From Amborella trichopoda (taxonomy: Eukaryota; Streptophyta; Magnoliopsida; Amborellales; Amborellaceae), in NCBI RefSeq assembly GCF_000471905.2, contig NW_006497672.1, positions 2,177,677 to 2,241,676 of the forward strand: a DNA stretch of 64,000 nt. Direction: 5' to 3'. Under the pieces are notes generated by a model. That model worked only from the letters and a program-made list of their open reading frames with translations, did not search any database and was not told where the DNA came from. Positions 22,408-33,830 of the stretch are shown one piece after another. Numbering within the stretch: position 1 is the stretch's first letter; the number at the start of each line of letters is the position of its first letter. Position numbers and translations under genes: made by a program.

Positions 22408-22699
22408 GGTTTAATTTAACCCCATAGCACACATCAGCGACTCAACTGGATTTCTATATGAATTCTCTGCATGGCCTCTTTTTCTTTTGATCTTGTGGGA
22501 TACATGGCTAGGCTTAACTTTGTCTTCTTATCTACGAGAGTCAGTATGGCCTTACAATTTCCTATTTCAAATCTTTTCAATATTTTCTTGCAGTATGTCT
22601 CTTGCGATAGCTGTATAGTTCTCTCTTATGTTTCTTGTTGTCTTGAATCCCAGAACAAACGAAGCCTCTCTAAGGTCTTTCATAAGTCTTGTGACAGAA

Positions 22700-23045
22700 A
22701 AGCTTTTGTTTTCAAAACAAGAATCATTAAACTACTTGCCATTAGCAGGTCATCGACACATAGAAAGACAAACACAACATCATTCCCATTGACTTTGACA
22801 TATACATAATAATCTTCCTGATTAGGCACAAAGCCAGCTCTTGACAATGTCTCTTGAAACTTTTTGTATCACTGCTTAGAAGTTTGTTTTAAGCTATAAA
22901 GGGATCTTCGTAGTTTACACACTAGATCGTCTTTTCACTTTTTTATGAAACCCCCAAGATGTTCATGTAAATTTCTTCTTCTAATTCCATATTTAGAAAT
23001 TCCATCTCTACATCTATCTATGGAGCTTGAAGTCAAAATGAGCTA
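22700..23045 (-). pseudogene. Copia reverse transcriptase fragment
   Basis: Minus-strand segments read 'EFLNMELEEEIYMNILGVS', then after a frameshift 'VCKLRRSLYSLKQTSKQ', a TGA in place of the usual Trp codon, 'YKKFQETLSRAGF', and 'VFVFLCVDDLLMAS'. These are the standard copia RT blocks; the catalytic YVDD box is present as CVDD. It would copy element RNA into cDNA; it is no longer functional. Confidence 0.88.
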
Positions 23046-23639
23046 CTATAGCTATAAGGATCCTAATAGATGGGATCATAGCTACATGAGAAAATCATCA
23101 TAGTCAAATCCCTTCTTTATGAGTAAACCCCTTTGCAACTAATCTACCTTTATACTTTTCTAACTTCCCTTCCACATTTAGAGTTTTCTATAGATCCAGG
23201 TAAAGCCTATGGGTTTTCTATTATGAGGTAAGGTGATTAAGTCCCAGACATGGTTTTGTTTAATTGAGTTAAGTTCATTGATTATGGCTTCGTCCCACTA
23301 TTTTTTTTTGAACAAGTTATGGCTTCTTCGTAGGAATAAGATTCATGTAAAGATTCCTGTTCAATTCGCTCATAGAACTCTCCTAAGAAAGTGAAGTATT
23401 CAAGTTTCTTTCTAATGAGGTTACTTCTCCTACGGCGAGGTTGTTCAAGATCCGCAGACATGCTCGTGTCACTCATAATTTCATAAAATTATGTTGGCAT
23501 TCAAGTGGCATGACCCTCAAGGAAATGGGCATCTCTAATTTCTAGGACAACCCCTGTATCTAGGTTATAGAACCAATATCCTTTACAATGATGTAGGTAT
23601 CCTATGAAGATAGACTTAACGATTTTATGATCTAGTTTT

Positions 23640-24560
23640 TTCTTGTTTTAGTGGGGTATTAAGCATGGGTAGAACACTCTACACTTTAAAATGGTCAAGA
23701 GACGGAGCATGGCCAGTGAAGTTCTCATAAGCAATTAGTGAGACTACTTTTAAGGGAGTCTGATTAAGAATAAAACCCGCTGTTAAAACTGCACCCCCGA
23801 AGAAATCTAGGGAGAGCTCAGTATGTCCCATCATACGCCTTACCATTCCTATCAGGGTCATGCTCTGACTCTCAGCTACATTGTTCTATTGAGGAGTGTA
23901 TGGTGTAGTATATTGGCGTATGATAACTTGCTTAGTACAAAACTCTCCTTAAACAATTGCGAGGAATACTCACCGCCCTTATTAGTTCTGTGGATCTTGA
24001 TTTTTTTGGTTTGTTGGGTCTTTACCTCGGCTTTGTACTCTACAAGACAATCCAGGCTTCTACTTTTTCACTCATCAGGTAAACATGGCCAAAACAAGAG
24101 TAGAGATCTATAAAATTGATAAAGTACCTCTTGAGGCCCTAAGCCACCACAATCATAAGACCACAAATATCACTATAGACAACATCTAAAATACCGGTAG
24201 CTCTATTTTTGTAAATGATTTTTTAGCTAGCTTTCCTTGAATGCATAATTCACACATTTTTATTAAATATCCTTTAAGGTCCTTTAGAAGTTCCTCTCTC
24301 TTTAATCTCTCCATTCTTTTATAATTTACGTGCCCCAGTTCATGTGCCATATGTATACAATATCACAATCATCAAAAAACGAGACATACCAAATAGACTT
24401 CTTTATTGCAACTGTAAAGAAATTGTCTATAAGAAGATCGCTCATGACTAATTCCTTGCTTAATTTGGCTTCCACCTTATTATCAGAGAAGATGGTGGAG
24501 TATCTAGCCTTAGTCAACTTTGAGACCGAAACTAAACTCTTCGTCATGTCAAGAGCATAA
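23640..24560 (-). pseudogene. Copia integrase fragments
   Basis: The minus-strand frame 24326-24547 contains 'KSLVSVSKLTKARYSTIF' and ends 'YIWHMNWGT', matching the pre-integrase region (SVSKL... and LWH.R.GH). Further on, 23679-23861 reads 'GMVRRMMGHTELSLDFFGGA' and 'LTAGFILNQTP', matching the C-terminal part of the copia integrase core. The region between is frameshifted but keeps a readable 'HHT' and 'NNVAES' equivalent of the PY.PQQNG.AER motif. Confidence 0.75.
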
Positions 24561-24829
24561 ACAGTTTACTTTAGGACCATGTTTTTTTCATTATCCAATT
24601 GAAGGACATAATCACCAATACTATGTATTTTTAGTCTTCTCATTGCCACTCATAAAGATATGATGGTACCTTGAATAACCGGTTTAAAAATTTTGAAACT
24701 ATCCTTGGTGTGAGATACATGGGCAGTAGACACTGAGTCAAAATACCAGGATCCCTCTTTAGGATCTGTTAGCATGGTCTCAACAATAAGAAAAGCATGC
24801 TCCCTACCCCCTCTGAAATTCGAATTCTT

Positions 24830-24905
24830 TGGTGCCTTGCAATACTTAGCTATGTGCCTATACTTGTTGCAGTTATGAGTTCTTTAAGTTCTATTTCTAA
24901 GCTCA
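24830..24905 (-). pseudogene. Copia Gag zinc knuckle
   Basis: The minus strand reads 'HNCNKYRHIAKYCKAP', a decayed CX2CX4HX4C nucleocapsid motif (first Cys changed, usual Gly before His replaced by Arg). It lies between the gag and integrase remnants, as expected. Confidence 0.7.
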
Positions 24906-25254
24906 ATTTTCCCATTTTGATTCTCATCTCTCTTATTTGTATTTTTCCCTTTGCTCTTCTTTTACTTAAATGAGCCAGAGTTGGGTTGGAGATTTACCAG
25001 ATTCAAGAGTCTCCAATACCTGAAGGATCACACACCATTCTTCAATCTTCTTAAGCTTTGAGCTTTGTGATAATTGCATCCAGCTACACGGTGCTCTCCT
25101 GTGCAATAAGGGTTGAGGTAAAGGCTTCCTATGAAGTGGGCAACTATTGAGCAAGTGACATACTTGCATACTTTCTTCAAACGTTATTTGTGCCGCTTCA
25201 AGTTCTTGGACTAGTTCTTTGAATTGTTGAGTTGCTAGGACTTCTTCCTTCCTT

Positions 25255-25645
25255 CATCTTCAAATATAAATATTGCTTCATTGCAAATGTCTTTCCGGTG
25301 AGAGAAGGGGTAGCATTGTCCTCGAAACTCTTAGAATCTCCTTTGCAATGTTCAATGTTTCAGTACATGAGCATCATCCATAGCTATCAAAAGGAGATAC
25401 TTAGTCAAGGTGTTTTTACACTCCACTAAGCATAAGCATCCTAGTGAATTATCTTTCATAAGCATTGTCTCTTGGGACCGGTGAAGGAGAATCTGCGAGG
25501 ATCTGACTAAGTCCTTCATAGTGGACATAGTTTAACTTTCTCTTCCAACTAATATAGTTCGTCCCATGAAACTTCTTGGTTTTAAGAAGTTCAACCATAA
25601 AGGTCTTTGCCGCCGTGTTCTTGACTCAAAAAAAAATAAAAGAAT
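25255..25645 (-). pseudogene. Copia Gag N-terminal region
   Basis: Minus-strand sequence gives 'MVELLKTKKFHGTNYISWKR' near 25600, the 'L..F.G.NY..WK..M' signature of plant copia Gag (UBN2-like domain). A stop occurs near 25455 and frameshifts follow. Confidence 0.7.
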
Positions 25646-25670
25646 CCCTACAGTAAGGTAGTAAGAAGAC

Positions 25671-25685
25671 TAGCTCTAATATGAA
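25671..25685 (-). other. Degenerate tRNA-iMet primer-binding site
   Basis: The minus strand reads 'catattagagctagtc', alignable with 'tggtatcagagccagg'. It lies just upstream of gag and marks the boundary with the 5' LTR. Confidence 0.55.
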
Positions 25686-25690
25686 TGAAA

Positions 25691-26865
25691 GGTGACTATG
25701 TAGAATTCCAAATTATAAATTCAAAAAAATTTATGCATTTTTATTAATTGCTAGAATTTCTACTTATAGGTGCCACAAATACGGTAAATTTAGCCTACTA
25801 CAATCTAGGATCTTTATAAACTTACCGCCAAAATAAACTTTATTCAATTGAATACAATATTGAGACTTTTGGTGGCAAAAATAATACAAAAACAATAACA
25901 AATAAAACTAAATGAGGGATGACTTACTGGCTTTTACCCAGACTTACATTTCTAGAGCTTAGCATACCCAACACCCAATCACCTAATCAATGTCATATTT
26001 AAATTGTGGATCCTACTGAATTCCCAAATCTGAATTGGGAAGCTCCTCTAGGATACCTTTATAGAATTTTTAAACCCTAAAAAAAACTAGGGCATGTCAC
26101 AAAAGGCACAAAACCCTAAGCCTAGGGTTGGACATACCTCTTTTTCTCCCTCTTTTACTAGGTGTGCCACCCTAGAAACCTAAGCTGGTGGCATGCCTAT
26201 TTTAGAGAGAGAAACTTTTTTTGGGTGAATAAGGAAGAAACTTAAGAGAGAGAGAGAGAGAGAGAGAGATCAAATGTGTAGAATGAAGGGAAGAACATGT
26301 GGACCCATCTAGGACGCTGGTGGGGTATATAGGTGACCTATTTGGGACGCCAATAGGGTATTTTGTGAAATCCTTTGAGTTATGCATTTCTATTAAATTG
26401 TTTTTATGCATTTCAATCTTTTAGATTATACTTAATTGTGTATTCCTAGAAGTGAAATTGTTCTATATAAGTGCTCTTCCTCTTATTGTTTTTAATAGAC
26501 CTCCTTTTTTGAATGTGTTGATATCTTCCAACCATGATTATTTTTGAGGACTATGATGATCACTTACCGAGTAGCCAAACTCATCAAACTATAGTAAATT
26601 CTTTTCAGGGTAATTCTAATTTCATAAGTTTGAATGCAGCAAGACCATCTTTGAAGAAATTTGTAGTCATAATTGACTTTCCCTTGTAACGTTGGATCGA
26701 ATTCCCCATTGTAATTTTTGTTTCATCAAGAAATATATACACCTACTCTTCATGTATAATATTTGTTGTGAGTAGACTTTCCATAGATTAAAAAAACAAA
26801 AAAAAATATAAAAATAAAAAAAATAAAAAATAAAAAACTATTTTGGTAAATAGGAATTTGAATTT
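25691..26865. other. Probable copia 5' LTR plus unassigned DNA
   Basis: The part nearest 25690 should be the copia 5' LTR on the minus strand, but no second copy exists in the window to define it. It holds a (GA)n microsatellite at 26246-26268 and two nearby 'ggtgtgccacc' / 'ggtggcatgcc' words at 26160-26195 resembling a small inverted repeat. No gene seen. Confidence 0.4.
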
Positions 26866-26866
26866 G

Positions 26867-26903
<37 letters not shown>

Positions 26904-27300
26904 NNNNNNNNNNNNNNNNNNNNNNNNNNNNNNNNNNNNNNNNNNNNNNNNNNNNNNNNNNNNNNNNNNNNNNNNNNNNNNNNNNNNNNNNNNNNNNNNN
27001 NNNNNNNNNNNNNNNNNNNNNNNNNNNNNNNNNNNNNNNNNNNNNNNNNNNNNNNNNNNNNNNNNNNNNNNNNNNNNNNNNNNNNNNNNNNNNNNNNNNN
27101 NNNNNNNNNNNNNNNNNNNNNNNNNNNNNNNNNNNNNNNNNNNNNNNNNNNNNNNNNNNNNNNNNNNNNNNNNNNNNNNNNNNNNNNNNNNNNNNNNNNN
27201 NNNNNNNNNNNNNNNNNNNNNNNNNNNNNNNNNNNNNNNNNNNNNNNNNNNNNNNNNNNNNNNNNNNNNNNNNNNNNNNNNNNNNNNNNNNNNNNNNNNN
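26866..27300. repeat. (TA)n microsatellite and assembly gap
   Basis: About 19 TA units (26866-26903) run directly into N (26904-27300). The gap likely reflects failure to assemble a long TA run or the repeat it borders. Confidence 0.95.
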
Positions 27301-28124
27301 TATAAGAATAGTCTGTCGCACATCAGAAATGTTAGTGAACTTGGGGCGTGAGGGTGTCCCAACCAAATTAGGAGTTCAATTTGATCCAAAATTATTTAGG
27401 TGATTTGTGTGGTGAGAGAAAAAAATAATTTGAGCTTACTATCTTTGAGATCAACCATCATGATTTAGAAAGAATATTCAGAAGCCTTAACCATTGAAAT
27501 TTTACATGTATCCACTTTTAATCCATCTATAACTTTAACTAGTCAAATATTATCTTAAACAATTCAAGATAAACTAGGAATCATATTCTCTCACAAAGAG
27601 ATAATTAGAACTTCGAATACAATTATGATTTGGTCAAATATTCTAGTTATTAAGAAAATCACTAAAATCATTTTAACAAAAGACTAACTAAAAAATATTT
27701 CTAATAAAATAATATTTTATAACTAAAAAAATCTTGTCTTTTTTTTTTTGAAAAAAACAAGTACACATAGAAGTTGGCATGCCAATTAATGGCACGCGTG
27801 GGCTTGGTGGACTTCACATGATGCCCCTATGTGGTGCCCACATGTGTGGGGCCTGGGTCCTTAGCCTTTATGTCGATCCTACCAAAAAAATTCGAAATTT
27901 CAAAAACACCCCTGTAATATTAAAATTTCCGAGATACTATTTTAGGGTTTTTACACATTAAAAAATCGTTTTAAAATTCTAAAAAATCTTAAAGATCACA
28001 TTAATGTATTTTTAGTTGAAAACAATATTTTTTGAGTTTCATATAAATCCAAAACACATAGAAACACAATTTAGAAGTGGTTAGGAATCTAATAGGTCAA
28101 AAAAATAGGAAAAAAAAAAGGCAC
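27301..28124. other. Noncoding DNA, nothing recognised
   Basis: AT-rich. Around 27775-27860 a cluster of 'ggcatgcc', 'ggcacgcg', 'tggtgcccacatgtg' words resembles MULE or LTR termini, but no paired end was found. Confidence 0.35.
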
Positions 28125-28670
28125 TCCACCCATGTCAAGAACCACGATCTACTACTGCCTTCTCAAACTAACCAACGGGACCTATGACCTACAGTCAAGT
28201 ACAATGACTCTTAATTGACCTATCATAGTTAGCCAATAAACAGTAGAACCACAGTCCTACTAAATAAATTACAAGTTCCCCGCTTCTAAACAAGTTAAAA
28301 TGGACACGCAGTGGAAAGGGGATGCTCAAATGTGTCCCTCTTCTATATAGGGTTGATTCTAAAAAAAAATGTGATTGCCATATGTACATGTTGTGAGGAA
28401 ATTTTGTCGAGGATTTGTCTCTCATTCTCATGAGGCCCTTCCTTCGTACACAGGAGACCATATAGCTTTCTTATATTAAAAACAATGTCTCTAGGCATCT
28501 GTCTGACATCAACAAGGGATGACTCTCAACAAACCCTCAATAGTAGTGCCACATGCTTAGGGGTAAGGGGTTTGGACATGACTCAGGCTATAGACTAACT
28601 CAATTAGAAGTCAATTAGCCACAATACATTCCAACTGAAGGATCCAAAATTCTACATGTTTATTGTCTCC
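28125..28670 (-). repeat. Copia LTR, likely solo, related to the 16-kb LTR
   Basis: Reverse-complemented, it aligns with 16140-16640 along its length: 'tgtggttctactgtttattg', 'ctcctgtgtacgaag' and 'cttgttgatgtc' occur in the same order. No copia coding sequence adjoins it, so it is a solo or truncated LTR. Ends not fixed. Confidence 0.65.
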
Positions 28671-29850
28671 GCAACCACGATATTAAATAGAAGACTAATA
28701 AATAAATAAAAACACAAACCTTCTATTTTGAAGTTTAATTTAACCTTCTATTTAATTGTTTTTTTTTGACCTTTCATGGCAATTCTTCAAGAGTCACAAG
28801 ATCTGCTCTGTTTTTGGAACCCTAAATTCATGGATTAGGACACAAAAATGGATTTGTAGACATTTGGGATCTATTTCAAATCCTCAATCAGTAGGAAACT
28901 CGGGGATTCATGCATCCTATGATGCACTAAAAAAAAATTCTTTATTTAAAGGGTGATGGATTCCTCCCACACTACGTTAGTCGATCACTCATTGCAAGTT
29001 CTGCGATCCAAATAACGGCCCATACAGAATCGTAATTCTTGGTTTGCCCACCCATAATATTGAATGGATTAGTATAGATCTGAGGGCATACTGAGCCATC
29101 TAATGCAGCCAACAACACCCACCTTTACCTTAATATTTATGGTTACGAAACTCGATCTATTTCAATGGGTCTAAGTAACATGGGCACGTGTTTTAAGGTT
29201 TTTTTGCACTTGCCAACCCTCCTGACATACTCATCTTAGCACTTAGAAAAAAAATTTCTTCATTTTTTTTCTTAAAATTTTACTAAAAATATACTTACTT
29301 TCACCTAAAATATCACTTTTAAACTTCTTTAAATAGAATAAGGTGCGCCATAATTGAAAAACAGACTTGCATCCATATACAATGCTGCCATGTCACATCA
29401 ATGCTATAAAAATCCATATTAGTTGGTATGATGGCATGGGCTATTTGGACAGAATAATAACAATAGGAAGACAAAACAGCAAAATTATTTTTTAAAAAGA
29501 ACAGCTTAATGGCCTATCTTTGGAAAATATCATATATAACAGAATTTATAACTGCTTATAATTTTTTTAAAGAATAACGTATAAAATCACTCCATTACCA
29601 ACTTTCCTTCAACACTTTTAACATGCAAGTGACAAATTACACTCCATTCGAGAACACCAGGGGAAAAATCAATTGATGCTGACAAATTCTATAGTTTCTT
29701 GGTTGTGGGGTTTAAACCAGAAGCAGAATAACGCAGAACTCAGCACTTCGTGTTTCTATATTTGGGCAAACAGCATGCAGGCCTAGTGAGACTTATCATA
29801 GTGACAGGGTAAGCCTCTCCAGTCCTAATCATACCCTTGATTTCCAAATT
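28671..29850. other. Noncoding DNA downstream of PDV1 exon
   Basis: No TE or coding motif that I can support. The part nearest 30031 should include the PDV1 3' UTR. Confidence 0.4.
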
Positions 29851-30031
29851 TTTCATCTTTGCATGTCACTGATTTGTGAAGCATCTGTGCATCTGGCATT
29901 GGAAAATTGCTCATCATTAGATGTTCTAATACAAGATTCCAAAGAGAAAAAAGGAATGGTTATCAAATATCAACAAATGGATTTCATAAGTACAGGCTGC
30001 CACAAATATGCCCAGCTTATAAACCGAACTA

Positions 30032-30580
30032 TCAGCCCCTTGCCAACAACACGTCCAAACCTTTAACCCGGCCATCTTTTGAAAGGTCATTTCGTTTGCT
30101 CCCACCTTTCATCTCAAAAGAATCATCCACCTCACGCAGATCCCTGATCCCCCTTGCAAAACCGGAATCCTCATCGAACTGTGAACTTCTAGAAGTGGTC
30201 CCAGTTCTAAAGGCAACAGGGCGAAGCTGCAATAGCACGTGCATTCCTATGACTATAAGTGCAACATTTCCAAAAAACCCAACAACCCTATCCAACTTCA
30301 CGGAGTTTTTGGCAACATTAAGCATCTTCGAGAGGGCACTAGAGCTCTTCTCTTCATCTTGAAAATGTTCTCCACTTTGTAATGGTGGCATTTCATATAG
30401 ATTCTCGGGTGCAACAGAGCGCTCCACTGCTTCCACATCACCAACAAAAGCTAGGGCTTCCTCAATCACTCCATATTTCTTGCCCCGATGATCAGCCAGC
30501 CTCATGGCCAGAACCATGCGACTTTGTTCCAGCCTTGCCATAGCCACATCTCTTTCTGCCCTTTGCTGTGACTGCACAGT
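30032..30580 (-). CDS. PDV1: PDV1 plastid-division protein, last exon
   Basis: This exon encodes the C-terminal 182 residues of PLASTID DIVISION1, a land-plant outer-envelope protein that recruits the dynamin-like protein ARC5/DRP5B to the chloroplast division site. The minus strand has a clear acceptor ('ttgcactatgcag') at 30581, then 'QQRAERDVAMARLEQSR' and 'GKKYGVIEEALAFVG', which match the conserved coiled-coil region of Arabidopsis PDV1 as I remember it. A predicted membrane segment follows ('VVGFFGNVALIVIGMHVLL'), then a polar C-terminal tail in the intermembrane space ending 'LDVLLARG'. The terminal Gly is conserved and known to matter for partner binding. The frame is intact, phase 0 at the acceptor. 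Exon 1 (the N-terminal coiled-coil part) is not found elsewhere in the window. Confidence 0.88.
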   Translation of the reverse strand, partial: TVQSQQRAERDVAMARLEQSRMVLAMRLADHRGKKYGVIEEALAFVGDVEAVERSVAPENLYEMPPLQSGEHFQDEEKSSSALSKMLNVAKNSVKLDRVVGFFGNVALIVIGMHVLLQLRPVAFRTGTTSRSSQFDEDSGFARGIRDLREVDDSFEMKGGSKRNDLSKDGRVKGLDVLLARG

Positions 30581-31774
30581 CTGCATAGTGCAACAGAAAA
30601 AATAGTGGCCTTCCATCAAAGCTATTTTGGTGATCATGTAAACCATTACAATTCATACACGGTGCAAATTCTTACAGGCTTTGATCACAGAAAATAAGTC
30701 ATTATGAACAGGAAATGAACAACAGTTTTTTATTTTTTATTTTTATTTTGGGAGAGAGGGGTTCGGGAGGGAGGCAAGTAAGCACTGAGATTTACTGTTA
30801 AGATGATAATACAATAGAAATGTCAGTTTGGTTAATCAATGGAGAAAATGGAAACACTTATAGTTCAGTTTCATCTTTAAATTTATTTTCATTTCCTTTT
30901 CTTCTTTACAATCGTTCTTTTTATATAAGTTCTTCTTTACAATCATTTCTTTTCAGTTTCCTTCTCTTTTCTTTGGAGCATGCACTTGATTTTTTCTTCC
31001 TCTTTGTTTTTACTCTCTTTCAGTCAATTGTTTTATAAAATAATCCTATTTTGCAATTTGTTATAATATATTAGGTCTAGGCCATCATCAGATGTACATA
31101 GTTGATCCAGGATATGCATGTAAATAAGTATAAAGCACTGGCATTATTTTCACTCAGAAAACTTTATGTATAATTACCTGGAAATTCAAGGGTATTCCTG
31201 TGACCTTTCAATAAAAAGAGTATGCGACTATCATGACTGCTACATGACTGCTACGTCCTTCGGGCCGATGAGAACCAATAAGCATAGGCCACTCAATCAT
31301 AAAGTAGAGCCTTGGTCCTGGACCATGAGCCAACAACCCAATGCAAATTTATTAATGCCTTGACTTGGAACAGTAGCACCTTGTGAACCCACAGACTTGA
31401 CTGCCTGCGGATTGTATTAGATATAGATTCAAAGGTAGAGTGGCAACAACATGTCAAAAGGAAGAAGATAAAAGGAACTGAATTGGAAGGCAAAATTGAT
31501 CAAGAGGGTACAAAAAGAAAAACAAAAAAAAAGATTCCAACCCAACCACCCATTCCCATGAGGAGAGGTATCAGAATAAATGTCTTTAGAAGGGGCCCTT
31601 TGGATGGCCCTCATTTTTACCACAATGTGGCAACAGATCTGAATACCCTAAAAGCAGATAGCATTTTTGGACTTCTGTAAGAAGTGCACTTAATTTGGGC
31701 AACTTGGAATCAGGTCGAACCTAATTCAATGCCAAACTTAGCAATTGGTACTCTGCATATTGAAATTCTCAGAA
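30581..31774. other. Expected PDV1 intron or upstream DNA
   Basis: If PDV1 were intact, its intron and first exon would lie here on the minus strand. No frame resembling the PDV1 N-terminus is present. Sequence is AT-rich with pyrimidine runs (30890-31030). No TE family recognised. Confidence 0.4.
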
Positions 31775-31939
31775 TTACATCCTGGCCAGAATCCGTTCGC
31801 AAACAAGATCTAAATCTCCCTGAACACTCTTCTGAAAGTCATTTGAGCGATTGAACTCATGAGATGAATGCTGGAATGATATGCCAGCCAAAGTTGGCCT
31901 TTGAAAGCATTCAATCTCATATTCAAAAGAGGAGATCAT
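31775..31939 (-). CDS. Exon-like C-terminal segment, unrecognised
   Basis: On the minus strand, after a possible acceptor ('cagtcaaatag'), a 54-codon open frame reads 'EYEIECFQRPTLAGISF' and 'NDFQKSVQGDLDLVCERILA' and ends 'RM' plus TAA. The composition is that of a real protein and it is too ordered for chance, but I do not recognise the family. Its first half is duplicated in the tandem repeat at 31851-32068. It lies upstream of the PDV1 exon on the same strand, so could belong to another gene or to a captured fragment. Confidence 0.35.
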   Translation of the reverse strand: MISSFEYEIECFQRPTLAGISFQHSSHEFNRSNDFQKSVQGDLDLVCERILARM

Positions 31940-32068
31940 CTATTTGACTGATGATCTTATTGAACTCATGAGATGAATGCTGGAATGATATGCCAGCCAA
32001 AGTTGGCCTTTGAAAGCATTCAATCTCATGATCAAAAGAGGAGATCATCTATTTGACTGATGATCTTA
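31851..32068. repeat. 109-bp tandem duplication, two copies
   Basis: Copies start 'ttgaactcatgagatgaatg' at 31851 and 31960 and are almost identical. The duplicated segment covers part of the exon-like frame at 31775-31939, including its candidate splice acceptor. Confidence 0.93.
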
Positions 32069-33104
32069 ATGGCACCATCATGTCTTCGAGTATATATTGT
32101 AGTCCACCTCTGGAACAAGGCAGATGTGGGGCAAGAAACCTAGCAAGGTCACAGTTTATTCCCTAAGCCATCATGTAAAGACTTATTTCATAGAAGGACC
32201 CAAATAATGGTTAACAGCACAAAATAAATGAAACTCAATTTTAGAAGAAAATCAAAATATAAATCCAGTACTTCTTTCTACATGTTTTAATAAAAGGAAA
32301 AAGTTTATATAAGGGTGAGGCCCTAAACAATCAAATTAAGGCGTGTTGGGTATTTGTGGCTATTAAAGGCCTTTTGAGAGCATGTAATCAATATATTCAT
32401 ATAGTGGAACATAAACTCAATGAGAATATGATCCAATTGGACCAAGATAGGAAAATGATATTTGCCGAGACTCAAACTAGGCTTAATGCGCTAGGCTAGT
32501 CGAGATGGAAAACCCTTAATTCTCTGGGCTTAGAGCACAACCAAGGAGGGTTAGCAGATGAGGTCGGAGTTGCCCAACGTAGAGAGCCAAGAGAATGTGT
32601 GACCCTTGCAGCATAGAGTACGAAGGCCTAGTTTAAGAGTTCTTGGGTAGGCCCTTGAAAGGGAGGTCAGGAACTGAGGTGGCGGGAGGCATATTGGGAC
32701 CCCGTATGGCTGCTTGGATTTTGGCTAAGGGGGAGACTAGCAAACCTCCTCAAGTGCCTCAGCCAGCCTGTCTTGGACGGAGCTTGCCCCCTGTGTTGGC
32801 CAGAGGCTATGTCTTGAAGGCTCCAGGCACCTGAGGGCTGCCGGAGGCTAAGTTCAACCCTTGGAGCGGTCGCACCTCAGGACCGAGGAAACTAACACCA
32901 CTCCCATACTTGAGGGAAGTATGGAAGTCTTGAGTCATGGACAAGGCTCCCTCGAGGTGCACGGGCACCTGTGGAGAGTGTGCAATGTAGCGAGGGGGTG
33001 CAGCAGAGATGGCAGGCACTCGGCTTGAGCTCAAACCCACCTTGGAGACTAACAACCTAGCACAACGTCCTAGAAGGTGACCAGACACACGACCCATCAT
33101 GTTC
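32069..33104. other. Unassigned, GC-richer repeat DNA
   Basis: From about 32300 the base composition shifts to GC-richer sequence continuous in style with the LTR-like arm that follows. Open frames (32643-32834, 32807-33121) have no recognisable domains. It may be internal DNA of a non-autonomous LTR element. Confidence 0.35.
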
Positions 33105-33803
33105 AGCGAGAAACAATGCAATCAGGCGCGGGACCCAACAACTGGCATAACGCCCTGATAGGTAACCAGGCGCATGACTCGTCATGCTCAACGAAAAACA
33201 AGGCAGTTAGGAGCAAGACCAAGCTACCTAGCATCATGCCTTGACATAATGCCCTGGCAGGTGGCCAGGCGCATGACCCGTCACGCTTAGCAGGAAACAA
33301 AGCAGTCACACGCAAGACTAGGCAGGTGGCTAGGCGTATGACCGTCATGCCCAGCGGAGAAACTAGGTAGTCAGGCGCAAGACCAGGTGACCTGGCAGGT
33401 GGCCAGGAGCACGACCCGTCATGCCCAGCAGTTAAACGCAAGACCCGTTGTAACGCCCTTGCATGTTATCGCTCAAGGCATGGGGCAGTTGGCTGCCAGT
33501 CAGCTACCCATGACCCAGTCTAGGTAGGTGCATGTACACCATGTATCCTGGATTTGAATTTGTAGAACAAGGCTATATAAACCCCAGGCCCAGACCCTTG
33601 AAGGGGGCATCAGTAGCAGTATATTGTAAAAGCAAGTGTAAAGCTTTGAATAAAAAAAGGTGCTGAGGCCCTTGACCAAAAACGCATGTTGGTGTATGTG
33701 CTTGTGAGTGTCCCAAGACCTTAAACCGATGAGGTGTGAAGGCTGGTCTAGCCTTAGTCAAGTAAAGACATAGGCTAGACACCGCAAGAGGCAGACAAAA
33801 AAA
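33105..33803 (+). repeat. LTR-like arm, plus orientation, with U3 subrepeats
   Basis: Left arm of an inverted pair. It contains 4-5 diverged tandem units of about 85-95 bp (33110-33430) built on 'ggtggccaggcgcatgaccc' and 'gtcatgcccagc'. A TATA-like 'gctatataaacccc' follows at 33571, then 'gaataaaa' near 33648 and a terminal 'cataggctagacacc' block. The order subrepeats, TATA box, poly(A) signal is that of an LTR. The right arm at 33831-34462 is its reverse complement. Confidence 0.6.
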
Positions 33804-33830
33804 GTGTCACGGGAAGGGGTTAGTTTTTTT

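Larger units (their letters stand above)
22436..25690 (-). mobile_element. Degraded Ty1/copia element, 3'-truncated
   Basis: On the minus strand the order is primer-binding site (about 25671-25685), gag, zinc knuckle, integrase, reverse transcriptase, the order that defines copia elements. The element stops within or just after RT at about 22436, so RNase H and the 3' LTR are missing. The 5' LTR should begin near 25690 and extend upward but could not be delimited. Stops and frameshifts occur in every domain. Confidence 0.85.

Noticed and set aside
26788..27403. Three long frames across 26.8-27.4 kb
   Set aside because: They run through N bases and (TA)n; not real.
29907..30362. 151-codon plus-strand frame
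   Set aside because: Antisense shadow of the PDV1 exon, which has clear homology on the minus strand.
33110..33430. CRISPR-like spaced repeats
   Set aside because: Units are diverged, contiguous and lack unique spacers; the genome is a plant.
33103..33441. 112-codon minus-strand repetitive frame
   Set aside because: It translates the 85-95-bp subrepeats of an LTR-like arm; the period gives open frames without protein meaning.
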